Assembly (NCBI GenBank): GCA_020205615.1
Contig: CM035160.1
Coordinates: 2,722,937 to 2,786,936, forward strand
Reading direction: 5' to 3'
Origin: Panax quinquefolius
Lineage: Eukaryota > Streptophyta > Magnoliopsida > Apiales > Araliaceae
Length of the DNA stretch: 64,000 bases
Shown: in pieces, positions 12,256 through 25,639 of the stretch
Layout: each line of letters starts with the position of its first letter
Numbering within the stretch: the stretch's first letter is position 1
Translations under genes and position numbers: made by a program
Notes under the pieces: model-generated
Databases searched by the model: none
What the model saw: the letters and a program-made list of their open reading frames with translations, nothing else
What the model was told of the DNA's origin: nothing

Positions 12256-14344
12256 CATTTACGGTTATGATTATCTGAAACAATCACGATCATAATCATA
12301 CCAAGTCCATCTATACGCATTCTGAGGAGCCACGGATGACTTTCAACATAATATAAGCGTGAGGATAATGATATAAAGAATCAATCAAATGAGATAAAGG
12401 ATAAATATTAAACATTTATAATATAATTTATCCAGATTCAAGAATATCCCCATGTTATCAATCACTTAATAATCTCATAATCTAATAACATTAATATTAT
12501 AATAATATTTTAATCACTTCTTAAATTTATAAACAATTTATCTCAATTGTTTACGCTTTACCATATAATGCATTTAATCATTCAAAAATGACATACTCAT
12601 AAAATATCATCACCAATTATCAAATCCTCATCAAAAAAAAATATGTATATACTCTATATAGGATTCTTTAGCCATAAAATCCTATTTTCAACTTTGTTAC
12701 TTCACATAACATATTTAACTCATATGTTAAGTAACTAAACTATTTTCATGAAAAATACCAAATCAGTCCCAAAAATATTTCTTTTTCTGGGATTTAGCAT
12801 AATATAGTCCCATAATGAAAATATATTTTCTGAATTTTTAAAATTCATTTACTATTTTTCAAAATCAATTTCCACTTAATTCCTTAAGAAATTAGCTACC
12901 TCAAGTTTAACTCCAAAATTCCCAAATCTTGGCAGGACCTTACACATGTTAACATGAGCTTCAGTTTAAATTTCATGGTCATCGGAGTTATAGAACTTGG
13001 TTATAGCGTTTTTAAATCGGAAAAACCTAAATATTGAAATAGTCATAACTTGCTCATTTTAAGTCGAGAATGAGCTCATTTTTGGACAGGAGGTACTTTA
13101 TACCATATACTTTCATGTCCCAAAAGGCCAGAATTTTTCTCATAATTTAAGTGGCCGAAACAGCCCTTAAAGTTTCTGGGCAGTAGCATTTTCGAAATTT
13201 ACAGCTTTGGCCTCCTTTGCTAAAATCAGTCCACACAAAAATCTACAACACCTTTTCCAGTAATTCCACTTGGATTAGTTAGGTAACTCATAGATCTAAC
13301 TCTAGGAGTTGACCACACTCAAAAATTCAAAATATAATAGGAGATATGGTCAATTGAATTTCATGTTACGTTTTTCACCAAAATCTGATTTTCAACTCTT
13401 TGTGATTTCTAAGAAACTTTCATGTTTTCACATAATAACCAACATAACTCATCATAACACTTACTAATACTTCATATACCCATGATTTTCATTATTCCAA
13501 TGCTTTTATTATGACTTTCATCATAATTCTCGTAAACAGATCCTTTTAGTTGAAGAAATATTTGAGGGTTTAAGAAATGGGTTTTTGTACTGGGGTCAAT
13601 ACAAAATTCAATTTTACGCTCTAAGTAGGCTAAGAAGTCTTCAAGAATACGCCAAGAAATTTATTAATGATAGAAATATCATTCAAAACTGTTACTCTCA
13701 TCCAAGACTTGGATAGTACATCACATTGATACCAACTGTGACTTCTATCCCTTAACCTAGATAGCACCTCACAATGATATCAATAAACTTGCCATCTTCA
13801 TTCACGATGTTGCCTACGTAAAGTGTGGCTTGGTACATTCCACACAAGGAAGTCAACAACGAAAGGTTCGGGGCTCTTTACTTATGGCTCGATATGACAA
13901 TGATTAACTTTAGGGTTTGGTTACTTTGAATTAGGTATATGACAGGTTGTTATAAATATAAAAGCTAACAACCTTACGAAAAGCATGATGAGTAGTTAAC
14001 CAATTGATTAGAAAATCACATCAAAGGCAAATATTTTCAAAAGATAAGATCGACGAGTAACGTGAAAATGTTTATTTGAATTAAACAAGATTTAAAAATA
14101 GTAAGCGATATGAAGGCTCCTACTTAACGAAGTTTCAACTAATAAGTCAAAGTCTAACTTCTAGAAGTCGAATTTAAGCGTTGAACATGAAGCAAAAGAG
14201 AGATAAAATAATGGGTAAAACCGGTATCTTATAAGGTATAGACTTCAGTAATTTATAATTAACTAACTTGCGCTAACTTCGTTCGGGTTACCCACTTTTT
14301 GAGAAGTCACGAAAAACGCTTCTTCCCGAAAACCACCGACTTTG

Positions 14345-14650
14345 TTTTTTGTCAGTATCCGCCTTTGGTGCCACCGTCCCGACTAGACTTGACTTTGGTG
14401 CACAACAAAATTGAGCTAAATGACCTTCTCTTCTTGCAATTTCCACTTCTATTATCATTGCCATGATTACCATAGAAGTGGTTACCATTCTTAGCATGAT
14501 AATTTCCCCACGATGGTTATCATTGTTACGATGGCCGAATTGCCCACTAAAAGTATGATTATTATCGTGTTGTTGGTCGTTACCTTTTGTTTGAAGTGAA
14601 CCAACACTCTCGTGTGCTTCATTGCTTATCTCGGCATTTTCGGATGTCAT
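14345..14650 (-). pseudogene. gag remnant of the family B element
   Basis: On the minus strand an ATG at 14648-14650 opens MTSENAEISNEAHES, resembling the family A gag start MSTENINNGNE. Within about 200 bases the frame jumps to a basic, His/Asn-rich stretch and then GHLAQFC, the end of a CCHC zinc knuckle. In family A the same two segments are more than 800 bases apart, so most of gag is deleted. Downstream (13560-14280) only scraps resembling the protease/linker region are recognisable; RT, RNase H and integrase are absent. The remnant is probably not translated into a working Gag. Confidence 0.6.
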
Positions 14651-14834
14651 TCTCAAACAACTTGTCACAAAACAAGGGTTAATTAACATATCACATATTA
14701 TCCCTATACTCGACCAGACCAATTAAATACCAAATAAATTTAGGTAGGTCATACTAGCGAAGGAATTCCCGTGCCTCCCTCCTAGTTCTTATCTCACATC
14801 TCGGCCGGGGATCATATCCCCAAGCTCGATATAT

Positions 14835-17271
14835 TGTGGCGCCCCAAAATTAGGTATCGTCACCCATCTTGGGTCGCCACTTACATGGTACATAAATTCA
14901 AATACAACTTCTTAACCTAATTGTCGTGTACAATACGACATATAAGCGTGAGTTTGAATACAAATATTGTCTACTAGATATTATACAAACTCAAAAGGAG
15001 TCCTCATTACAACTATTATCACCTTATTTCATAGAATAGTGAGGACTACTAATGCTATCCTCTCGACCATTACTTCGTTCCCGACTGTCGTCCAAACTAT
15101 GTTCTCATTTCAAGAAGAGCGGTGAAAAGAAAGGTGAGCTCAACTAGCCCGAAGAAATATTATGACTAAGATAATGCGAGAATAAATTATCATTAGCCTT
15201 CAACAATGTTAAACCGATAAAATACAATAGACAACCGGTTTAAGCTGCGGTGGAATAAGCAATCCATTAAAAGAGTCAAGTAGAGAATAAAGTCTACTAT
15301 CTTTTAGGTTTTAAAAGGTTTTCATCAATTTTTATCACGAGAGAAATTTTAATAATAAACCACCACATCTAATCATCCCGCACTACCACGGTCAAGGATT
15401 TTCATCAAATTATCAATGGTCATGACTATATACCGAATCACCCCCGGTCATAATCATACCAAAAACTATCCATCAACGCATTACAGAGGCCACCGAGGAC
15501 TTTTGTCACATCATTTATATCAAGTGATTATTATGAATGATGATCCACGGTCATAATCATACTAAGTTCATCTATGCACGCGTAAGCCAAAGATAACATA
15601 ATATAACATGAGGATGATGACAATGACATAGTAATTCAATAAAACAAGTTCAAGAATTATTTAATCCATGAATTATTAACGTCCAAATTGTCAACATGAT
15701 CTTTGTTTACGTAGAGTAAAATTCAATAATGATCGGAAGAATATTTCCATGAAAAGATCTTTGGATGAAACGCAAATATCAAGGATATTCTACTAATTTC
15801 ATGGAGTATAGAAGTCAAAGTTTTAACTTATTTGGGTATAATAAAGAATGGAATAACAAAAGAAATCACCATGCGTGCATGCGGTACTTGCATATAGACA
15901 GGTTATTCAGCAGAATAATAATAACGGAACCGGTCGGTGAAATTCACGCAAGACGGGATGTTCCAAGCAGAATAATAAAGATGGAACCGGATCCGGTGTA
16001 AAACACACAGATAGGATATTCAACGAGAATGATAAAGAGCGGAACCGGGTGGGTGTAAAACACATTGACAGGATGTTCCAAGCGAGAATAATAAAAGCGG
16101 AACGGTCGATTGTAAAAACACATGCATGGAGGATGTTCCAATGAATAATAGAAGAATGTCACCAAGTATAGGGTAAACCGCGTATCACGAGTTATTCAAT
16201 GAGAATAATAAGAATGGAATAACATAAGGATTTCACCAAGTATAGGGTATCCACAGATATCTGAGGTTATGTATAGGGTATGCCACTTTTACAAAGTTAT
16301 TCAATGAGAATAATAATGAATGGAATAATGAAGTTCTCTTCAAGAAGAAGAATAACACTTACTAGGTACAACAAATAATATTCCCTACCTAGTAAAAAGA
16401 CATTTGGATATCAAAGTAGTGAAGTACAGAATACTCTTCTTCTTCTCTCTATGGATTTTCTCTCTATAGCTTCTCTCTATAATTTCTCTCTACAGAGTTT
16501 CAAATTGAATTCGTAAGAAAATAATGAAGGAATGAGCTTTATTTATAGGAAAATAGAATGCATAGTAATTAATCCATGAACGGTCAGATTGATTTACTTT
16601 TAATCGACGGTCCATATTTAAAGAAAAATCTTTTACATAAAATATAATATATTCTATTTATATAAAAACATTTTACTATGCAAACCACTATGCAATACTA
16701 TGCAAAATCTTATACTGCAACACTATGCATAATAAAATATAATATATTTATTTATAGAATAACTTTAATAAAGTATTCTATTTTATATAAAAGATGTTTA
16801 CATTTTATTACGTTAATAATCTGAATAAAACAAAACGTCATTATCATTATAATAATTCATATTATTAATAAATGATAATGGAATCAAACCGAGTGACTTC
16901 TCACATAAGCATCAATAATCAATCCGAGTGTCTTTCTTATGCAACCACACGTACATCGTACTTTTTACTAAGAGTAGTTCAACAAGAATCCACGGTAAAA
17001 CTTCCGTAGTTATTTCAATAAAATATTTTTGTCGTTTTCTCAATCCGACAATAATTACATTATGGGGTCCACCAATGATTGGTAGTTATACGAATATTCC
17101 TCGCTAAACCGAATATTCCACAGGCCAATCGAATATAATATAACCACTTGCATACTTTGCAAAATTTATAAATACTACCCAAAACTATAATATTATCTCA
17201 AATTCACACCATAATATTAAAAATTATTTTGACAAAATTTAAATCTTTATTGATAAAATCTGGGTCTCACA
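14835..17271 (-). repeat. Family B right LTR (5' LTR)
   Basis: It starts TGTGGCGCCCC at 14835, just beyond a degenerate PBS (reverse complement of 14818-14834, reading TATATCGAGCTTGGGG). It ends CTGGGTCTCACA at 17271 and is nearly collinear with 9016-11471. The minus-strand TATA-like TATAAATA lies near 16536-16546, before the CT-rich leader. The 58-bp repeat array is at about 15905-16330. High similarity of the two LTRs suggests a fairly recent insertion, though small indels are common. Confidence 0.88.
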
Positions 17272-17954
17272 ATCACAATATTAACAGGCAGTTCCTGTGA
17301 GGAAAGGGGCTTTCAATAAGAATTTCTCCTTCTTAGTAGCAAATAGGTGACCAAACCTCTCCTGATGCAGAACTTTCTAGACATTGCCAATAATGTTATC
17401 TAATAATATTATTAGGATAATATGAATTATAGCTCGATAATGAAAATCTTGTGTAATGACAATTATTGAAACAACAAAGAATATAAAATATCAACTTGAT
17501 AATTATTAAATCAATAAAATATCGAATGAGCGGTAAATCATCGTAACCATTATTGAGTAAGTGCCTTCACGTAAGAATCAATAATTGGTGCAATACTGGT
17601 GTCTTCTTGTGTTTTAACCATGCCGAGTATTTTAACAAGATAATAATGAATAACTACGCCATAGTTATTTTTAAACAACTTATATTTGTCGTTTTTCTTC
17701 ATCCAATCGCTTTCCATTATGGGGCCCACACATGGTCGCATTTGTGGTCGTCACGAATATTCACAATGCATTGCGAATATTCCACGACCAAACGAATATT
17801 CCCGACAACAATGAATATTTTATAACCACTTGCTTATTTTGAAATATTTGCGTATTTTACCCTAACTATCCACATTAATCAAATCAACCCTTACTATTTC
17901 AAAATAATAAATAGAGAAAATAAAATTTCATTAATAATAAGTTGGGGTCTTACA
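17272..17954 (-). repeat. Family A middle LTR, second part
   Basis: This resumes the LTR interrupted at 9015, starting in the block AATCACAATATT and ending GGGGTCTTACA at 17954. GAATATTC palindromes are at 17755-17762, 17775-17782 and 17794-17801. It is directly followed by a PPT (17955-17968, minus strand ATAAGGAGGGAAGT) of a second internal region. This shows that the LTR is shared by A1 and A2. Confidence 0.88.
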
Positions 17955-17979
17955 ACTTCCCTCCTTATGAAATTTCGTC

Positions 17980-20900
17980 CTCGAAATTGACGTCACGATA
18001 CACAGTGTTTGAAAAGGTGAGGATACCTCGCTTTCATTTCCGTTTCCAATTCCCGGTCATTCCTCTATAAAGCATGATTCCTCCACAAAACTTTAACTTG
18101 TGGTATATGACTTTCTTGGCGTAGGACATGCTCCTTCCTATCCAAGATCTTGGACAGTACCTCCTCCTCATACGTTAAGTCTTACTATCTCGTCTGGGAT
18201 TCTAACTCTATCGCGTGATTCGGGTCTTTCACATATTTATGAAATACAGATATGTGAAACACATTATGAATCTGAGACATACTCGGAGTGTAACGCGAGT
18301 CTATAGGCTACATTTCCTACTCGGCCAAGAATTTGAAATGGACCAATAAATCGTGGATTGAGCTTTCCTCTCTTCCCAAATCTTGTAACTCCCTTCCATG
18401 GAAACTTCCGCAACAATACATGATCCCCCACACTAAATTCCACGTCCTTTCGATGAAGATCCGCATAACTCTTTTGTCGATCTTGTCTTGCTTTTGTATA
18501 TCGTTGTCGAATCATTTGGATCTTTAAAGTAGTCATACGTACCAACTCGGGTCCCAACAATGTTGCTTCACCCACCTCATCCCAATATCTTGGAAGCGAC
18601 ACTTTCGTCCGTATAATGCTTCAAATGGAGCCACACCTATACTTGCACGATAAGCATTGTTGTTGTAGGAGAATTCCACCAATGGTAAATACTTATCCTA
18701 AGCGCCCCTTGAAGTCACAGGACACACGAGTCTTAATAAATCTTCAAGAGTTTGAATAGTCCTTTCGACGATTGTCGTCTGTTTGAGGATGGTATGCCGA
18801 AATCGAATCGTAAATCCGTGCCCATAGCTTTTTGCAAGCTAACCCAAAATCTTGAAGTGAATCTTGGGTCACGATCCGAAACTATGGATCTGAGGCATGC
18901 CATGCTGACCTCACAATCTCATTCACGTCACATCTAGCAAGACGTTCGAGGAATAAGTCTCCGTGTCGGCAAAAAATGAGCAGACTTGGTTAATCTATCA
19001 ATGATAACTCAAATAGCATTGATGCCTTGAGAAACCGTAGGAAGACCCGTAACGAAATCCATGGTAATGTGTTCCCACTTCCATTTCGGAATCTCAAGTG
19101 GTTGCAACGGACCCTTAGGTACTAGATGCTCCGCCTTTACACGTTGGCAAGTTAAACACATCGAGATAAACTTTGCAATCTCACTCTTCATATTGTTCCA
19201 CCAAAATATATGTCGAAGATCACGATACATTTTAGTACTTCCAGGATGGATTGCAAATGGTGTATTGTGTGCCTCCATCATAATCTTGTATTTCAAATCA
19301 AAGTCATTAGGAACACAAAGTCTAGAGTGGACTCAAGTATTCCTTCTTCATCAATTCTCGCTTAGGAATAGCTCCTTCTTGTACTTTCTTTCTTCTTCAT
19401 ACGCATCATTTCAAGATTCGGTGGCTTGAGCAACCTTAACTTTTTCTATTAAAAGTTGGCTCTATGCAGATATTTGACATCATCACACTCATTCCCCGCA
19501 TATGATCTTCTACTCAGCGCGTCACTACCACGTTCGCTTTTTCAGGATGGTATTGAATAGTGTGGTCGTAGTCTTTCAATAGCTCGAGCCAACGTCATTG
19601 CCGCGTGTTGAGTTCTTTTTGAGGTGAAGAAATATTTAAGGCTTTTATGGTGCGAATATATCTCCACTTTCTCCCATATAGATAGTGCCTCCATATCTTT
19701 AAGCGAAAACGGGCCGCTAACTCTAGATCATGAGTAGGATAATTCCTCTCATACTCTTTAAGTTGTCATGAGGCATAGGCTATGACTTTCCCACGTTGCA
19801 TGAGAACACATCCTAACCCTTTGCACAAGAATCATTTGTAGATAACAAATCCATCCGAACCGGATGGTATTGTTAGAACAACAGTCAAATAAGTCTCTCT
19901 TAAGCTCTTGGAAACTCTTCTCGCATTCTTCGCTTCCAAACGAATTTTGTATCCTTAAGGGTTAAGTGAGTTAATGGAGTAGCGATTCGAGAAAACCCTT
20001 CCACGAATCTCCGATAATAACCCATTAAACCAGAAAGCTCTACGTCTTGGCCACCGACTTGGTTGCTCTCAACTTTGTATTGCTTCAATCTTGGCAGGGT
20101 CCACGGATACTCCATGTTTGACACACCATGTGCCCGAGAAATCTGCTACTTCCTCGGCCGAACTCGATTTCTTCAATTTGGCATATAGTTTGTTTTCACG
20201 AAGCCTTTGGAGTACCAACTTCAAATGGTGCTCATGATCTTCACGACTTTTGAAATATATGAGGATGTCATCAATAAAAACAACAACGAATCGATCCAAA
20301 TATTCCTTGAATACTCGGTTCATCATATCCATGAAACAAGCGAGGAGCATTAGTTAGTCCAGAAAGACATGACTAAGAATTCATAATGCCCATACCGAGT
20401 TCTCAAGGCGTCTTTGGAATATCCTCGATTCTAATCTTCAAATTTGATTATATCCGTAAGCGAAGATCGATTTTGAAAAGAATTGTGCCCTCTGCAATTG
20501 GTCAAACAAGTCATCAATACGAGGTAGAGGATACCTATTCTTGATGGTGACATGGTTCGATTCTCGATAGTCGTCTGAAAGTCGCATACTCCCGTCTTTC
20601 TTCTTTACGAATAAAACAGAGCACCCCAAGGAGATGTACTTAGACGAATGAAACCGATGTCCAACAATTCGTAGTTGGACCTTTAACTCCTGAAGTTTAA
20701 TAGGAGCCATTCGATATGGGGTTTTAGAAATGGGCTTTGTATGAGTTCAAGATCAATAAAGAATTCAACTTCACGTTCGGGGTAGGAAAGGAAGTTCTTC
20801 TGAAATACGTCGGGAAAGTCGATAACAACAGAATATTATTCAAATTTGGCGTGTCTTTATTCAAATCCATAACATGGGCTAAGAAAGCTTGACATCCGAT

Positions 20901-22546
20901 TTTTCAATAAGCGAATAGCTTTATGATTAGATATGGCGGTGATTGATTTTAATGGTTTAGTTGCTTGAATTACGTACAATGGGTTGGTTAGGAATATGAA
21001 AACCAACAACCTTACGAAAACAATCAATTTTGGCATGATGAGTAGTTAACCAATCAATCCCTAAAATCACATCAAAAGCAAGTATCTTTAAAGAGATAAG
21101 GTCAATGTGTAAGGTGATGGTGCCAACTTGAATCAAACAAGATTTATAAGCGGTGGATGTGATGAAAGTTTCTCTAACGGAGTTTCCACGAGATAGGTCA
21201 AAGTCTAATTTCTCCGAGTCAAGTTTAAGCGTTGAGCACATGCAGGAGAGATAAATGAATGGGTAGACCCGAGATCAAGTAAGGTATAAACTTGCAAGAA
21301 TTTATAAATAGCTTACCGTGATCACCTCGTTTGGGTTCCTCGCATTATGACGATCCACAACAAACGCTTCTTCCGGAATCGTTGACTTTGACTTTTACGG
21401 GGACGATCTTTTGAGTCACCGTCCCATTGAACTAGGTTTATTCATCGTCTGATCTCGAAGCGATATGTCCTTCCTTTCCACAATTATAGCATACCTTGAA
21501 CTGTTGTGGGCGGTTTGACCGATATGTCCCTCTTTTCGCATTTGTAGCATATGGCCGGTGGTCGTTCTCCTCCTTAGAACGATTCTTTGCCAAAGACCTT
21601 TATCGTCTTCACATGGTCATTGTTAAATCTCCTCTTTTAAAATCTCCTCCCGACTCGCTTCTTTTATTTTCATGGCCATGATTACCACAGAGTGGTTACC
21701 ATTTTTGTCCGTCTGTTTCTTTCTCCATTGGTTATCATTACTCTCATTGATCGCTATATCTACGATACGATCCACGGTTATGGTCCCTCGGTTGAACATA
21801 CTCGTTATCTCGCTTTCTAACAATTGAGCCACATTAACAACATCCGAATAGAGAGAAAAATTATGAGAAATGAGATATTGTCGTATCTAGGGTTTCAAAC
21901 CTCTCAAAAACATCCGTAATACACGTTCCTCATTCTCCACCAAATGAGGTGCAAACTGGATAACTCGCAAACTTTGCCTCGTCTTCGAGACACCGTCGTG
22001 TTGTTTTGTTCTAATCGATGAACTCCGGTTCCTTCATATATATGACGAACACTTTCAGGAAAGTATTTGTCATTAAATAATTTTCGAAATGTCTCCCCAA
22101 GACATGTTAAGTGCTGGTTTGGATGGGTACGCTTCACGACTCCCACCGGTAGATGCCGCCTCGCCACGGAACATAAAGGTGGCGAATGGAACCTTCTGTT
22201 CTCCGTGCATCCCAAGACATCGAATATCTTGGTAATTTGCTTGACCCATGTTTCCGCCATGATCGGATCCGGCTTTCCTTAAATTCGGTGGTCCCAACTC
22301 TTTGAAGCGCTTGGTTGTGACAACCCGTGAATTGCTATCATTTCCTCACCGTATTTTGAACACGAGTCTCCTCGTCTCGATTTTTTGCATGAACCGCAAA
22401 AAGCTTCTAAACATCCCTCGTTCATCATCTGCTTTCGATTGGTGTTGTTCATGGGAGGAACACATTGCCACTGTTGCACGTTCTCCTCGTTGGTGAGTAC
22501 AGCGTCTCCACGATCTCATTTCCATTGTTAATATTCTCGATCGACA
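17980..22546 (-). pseudogene. gag-pol polyprotein remnant, copy A2
   Basis: Gag starts at ATG 22544-22546, and its CA-like segment reads WVKQITKIFDVLGCTE near 22210-22260. The zinc knuckle lies near 21470-21500. The protease/linker (FDVILGIDWLTTHH) is at about 21020-21090. RT spans about 20710-20030, with [29 protein letters not shown] and the catalytic FIDDILIY near 20265-20290. RNase H is at about 19900-19550. Integrase has CLTCQRVKAEH (zinc domain, about 19130-19180) and the first Asp in MDFVTGLP (about 19055). The GPY/F-type RFIGPFQIL is at about 18320-18350. A chromodomain-like tail follows to about 17990. Frames break repeatedly; this copy keeps the longest integrase C-terminal frame in the window (18264-18602). 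Confidence 0.88.
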
Positions 22547-22717
22547 TTCTCAAATAATGTCATAAAACAAGGGTTAATTAAGGAAATCAATATATCACAT
22601 AATATCCCTATATCTTGATTAACTAACAAATAAGCTTAGGTAGGACACACTAGCGAAGGATTTACTCGCTCTCTCCTTCCACGGTTCTATTCCCGATCTC
22701 CGCCAGGAGATCATATC

Positions 22718-22734
22718 CCTAAGCTCGATACCAA
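22718..22734 (-). other. Primer binding site of copy A2
   Basis: The minus strand reads TGGTATCGAGCTTAGGG, identical to the A1 site, three bases inside the LTR end at 22738. It is a candidate initiator tRNA-Met site with one base missing against the usual TGGTATCAGAGC. Confidence 0.7.
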
Positions 22735-22737
22735 CCT

Positions 22738-25321
22738 GTGACGCCCCCAAAATAGGTATACATCACCCATTCTGAGTGTTCAATATATTGTACAGAAACA
22801 ACTACAACTTTATTATTACAACAATAAAACTATGAGTTTGAATACAAATATTATCTTCTAGACAATATCCAAACTCAAATAAATCCTCATCACATTTATT
22901 GATACATTATTTTACAAAAATGGTGAGGACTACTAAACAACTCTCTCTAAAACTTTCATTCCATACCCCGACTCGTACTCGCTATATTCTCGCCTCCGAG
23001 AAGAAAAATGGAACAAAAAGGAAAGGGTGAGCTCATTAACCCCAAAGAAGAATATTATGACTAAGATAATATACAACAAATTATCGTTAGTCTTCAACAG
23101 GAAAAATCTAATAGAATACAATAGACAACAAATTTTAAATCAATATTCGCAGTGAAATAATAATTCATTGAAGAGTTAAGTAGAGAATGCAAACTACTAT
23201 CTTCTATGTATGAATTTAAAATTCATCGTCATCTTTTATCCTTGTGACATCAATCAATATATATCTCGAAATCAAATATTCATCTTTGCACTACAAGCCA
23301 AAGATATTCATCGATTGGTCAAGTTCATCTAAACACTGTTCATCTTTTGCACTAAAGCCAAAGATATTCTTTAAAATCATTCATCTTTGCACTCTGTGCC
23401 AAAGATATTCCATAATATCATCATTTAAGATCGAAGATGATGAAAATATTTTTTTTAAAAGCGAATCCGGTGAAACAAAATGACAAGGATTAAGGATTAA
23501 GGATTCGTACTTTGTTTTATCCACCTCCAAAAATACCTCAAAAATAATCATAGTGGTGTAAAATTCAAGAATGATCAAAACATTGATACAATCAAAGCTA
23601 GTATCCAGAATAGATATTTTGGACGAAAAGAAAATTTTTCATTTTTCGATGAATAAAGGTCGTACTCGTGAATAAGTGGTCATTATCGTGAATAGTCGTG
23701 AGTACGTGAATAGTAACTCAGACACCAAAAGTTCCAAATTTGATAAAAACTTCAGATCAATATTTCAAAGATAATGATATTGAAGAAATAATATCATTAT
23801 TGAAACAAAATAATATCCCTTACCTCGAAAGATCAAGATTACTAAATTAAAACACCTGGGATAAAGGCTATGACTTGGACTTGCATCAGTATAAGCAATA
23901 CTCAAAGTATACTCAAAATACTCACAAGAATACGTTCGATAATATAGAGAGAAAACTTGATTTCGGTGTGATTTTCAATTTAACCTAAAGACCCTATTTA
24001 TAGGAAAACGCTTAGAACACGAAAAGTTTGAAAATTTAATAAATTAATAATATTATTTTTCAAATTTCCTACGCCCACTAATTTGGTCCAAGACATCAGC
24101 CACCATGTGACAAAACATTAAAAACGTTTTTCTTAATTTAAATAATTAAAACTTCCAAAAATCAATTATTTCGGAGCTTCGGAACTTCAATAATTCACAA
24201 TAAATAGCCCTTTTATCAAAAAATTTGAATCTCGCGACTTTTTATAGGAAATTCAGTTCTCTACAACTTTACAGAAGAAAGTTTTTCCAAATTCCAAATA
24301 GAAATTGACCGAAATCCACAAACGGGCGATTTTACAGGCCATAATCAAATTTCAGTCAATAAATGGGGTCCACCGACATGTTTAACATGTTTTAAACATT
24401 TATCGCAACAAAAATACTCCTCGTATACTCATATATCCCACATTCGTTGTAAAAATATCACCATTATTATATTATTAAAATATAATAATATATTTAAATG
24501 AATTATTTTATCAGAAAAAGATAAAATTTCAATTTTCAACAATTGTCACATTAAAAATTTTCTCCATCTATATCCACATAAAATCAATATTTTCCTCATC
24601 ATATGAATCAATAATTAATTATTCACAAATAATATTACGTAATCACAATATTGACAATGAGGCGCCTTCAGGAAAGAGGGGCTTTCAATAAGAATTTCTC
24701 CTTCTTCTGCCGCAATTAGGTGACCAAACCTCTCCTTAGATGTAACTTTCTAGACATTGCCAATAATGTTATCTAATAATATTATTAGGATAATATGAAT
24801 TATTGCTTCGATAATAAAAAATCCGTGTAATGACAATTATTGAAACAAAGAATATAAAATATCAACGCAACAATTATTAAATCAATAAAATCTCGAGCAG
24901 TAATTACCGTAACCATTATTGAGTAGTGCCTTTTACGTAAGAATCAATAATTGGTGCAATACTGCGTAATCTTCTTGTGTTTTAACCAATTTAGTATTTT
25001 AACAAGTATTAATGAAGAATAACTACGCCAAGTTATTTTTAAACAACTTATATTTGTCGTTTTCTTCATCCAATCGCTTTTTCCGTTATGGGGCCCACAC
25101 ATGGTCGCTGGGTCGCATTTAATATTCCCCGACGATGCAGAATATTCCACGACCAAACTAATATTCCCAAACAACAATGAATATTTTATAACCACTTGCT
25201 TATTTTGAAATATTTGCGTATTTTACCCCTAACTATCCACATTAATCAAATCAACCCTTACTATTTCAAAATAATAAATAGAGAAAATTAAATTTCATTA
25301 ATAATAAGTTGGGGTCTTACA
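22738..25321 (-). repeat. Family A right LTR (5' LTR of A2), complete
   Basis: It runs from TGTGACGCCCCC to GGGGTCTTACA, 2584 bp, the best intact minus-strand family A LTR here. The TATA box on the minus strand is at 23995-24002. Three short CCAAAGATATTC repeats lie at about 23276-23412. Only one exact GAATATTC (25140-25147) survives in U3; neighbours read TAATATTCC. The next five bases, 25322-25326 (ATATA), would be the target-site duplication, but the matching left flank is outside the window. Confidence 0.9.
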
Positions 25322-25639
25322 ATATATACTTCTGCAATGGCATTGGTATGTTACTGATTTTAGGGTTTAATTTGTGCAATTTGCATCATAATTTGATTAA
25401 GGCTGATGTTAGTCATGTATTGAGTTGTATTGTTGAATTATATACACATGTTGGTTAGTATTTGTAAAGGTATTGTTAAATCTTGGTATACTTGTTATTT
25501 TCGACGGAATTTCTGACAGAATTTCTGTCAGAATTCTTCAATTGCAAAATTTGTGAGCCCTACTTTATTTTATTTATGTATTTTATTAGTTTCCAATATT
25601 AAAATATATTAAGTTGAATGTACTTAATTTCCTACTAAT

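Larger units (their letters stand above)
9016..17271 (-). mobile_element. Family B LTR retrotransposon, non-autonomous, nested in the family A LTR
   Basis: Complete structure: left LTR 9016-11471 (2.46 kb), internal region 11472-14834 (3.36 kb), right LTR 14835-17271 (2.44 kb), all in minus orientation. LTRs start TGTGAGACCCC and end TGTGGCGCC/TGTGACGCC when read as termini. Flanks are AATCT (9010-9014) and AATCA (17271-17275). The uninterrupted family A LTRs read AATCACAATATT here, so this is probably a 5-bp target-site duplication with one altered base. The internal region has PPT, tandem repeats and a gag remnant, but no recognisable RT, RNase H or integrase. It therefore probably relied on enzymes made by another element, and family A is the obvious candidate because LTR ends and internal blocks are related. 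Confidence 0.85.
17955..22737 (-). mobile_element. Internal region of Ty3/Gypsy (Tekay-type) retrotransposon, copy A2
   Basis: It is bounded by the middle LTR (17954) and the right LTR (22738). The minus-strand order is PBS (22718-22734), gag, protease, RT, RNase H, integrase, chromodomain-like tail, PPT. It is almost collinear with A1 (2294-7083), differing by scattered small indels, so the two are recent copies of one sequence. That fits duplication by unequal exchange. Confidence 0.9.
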
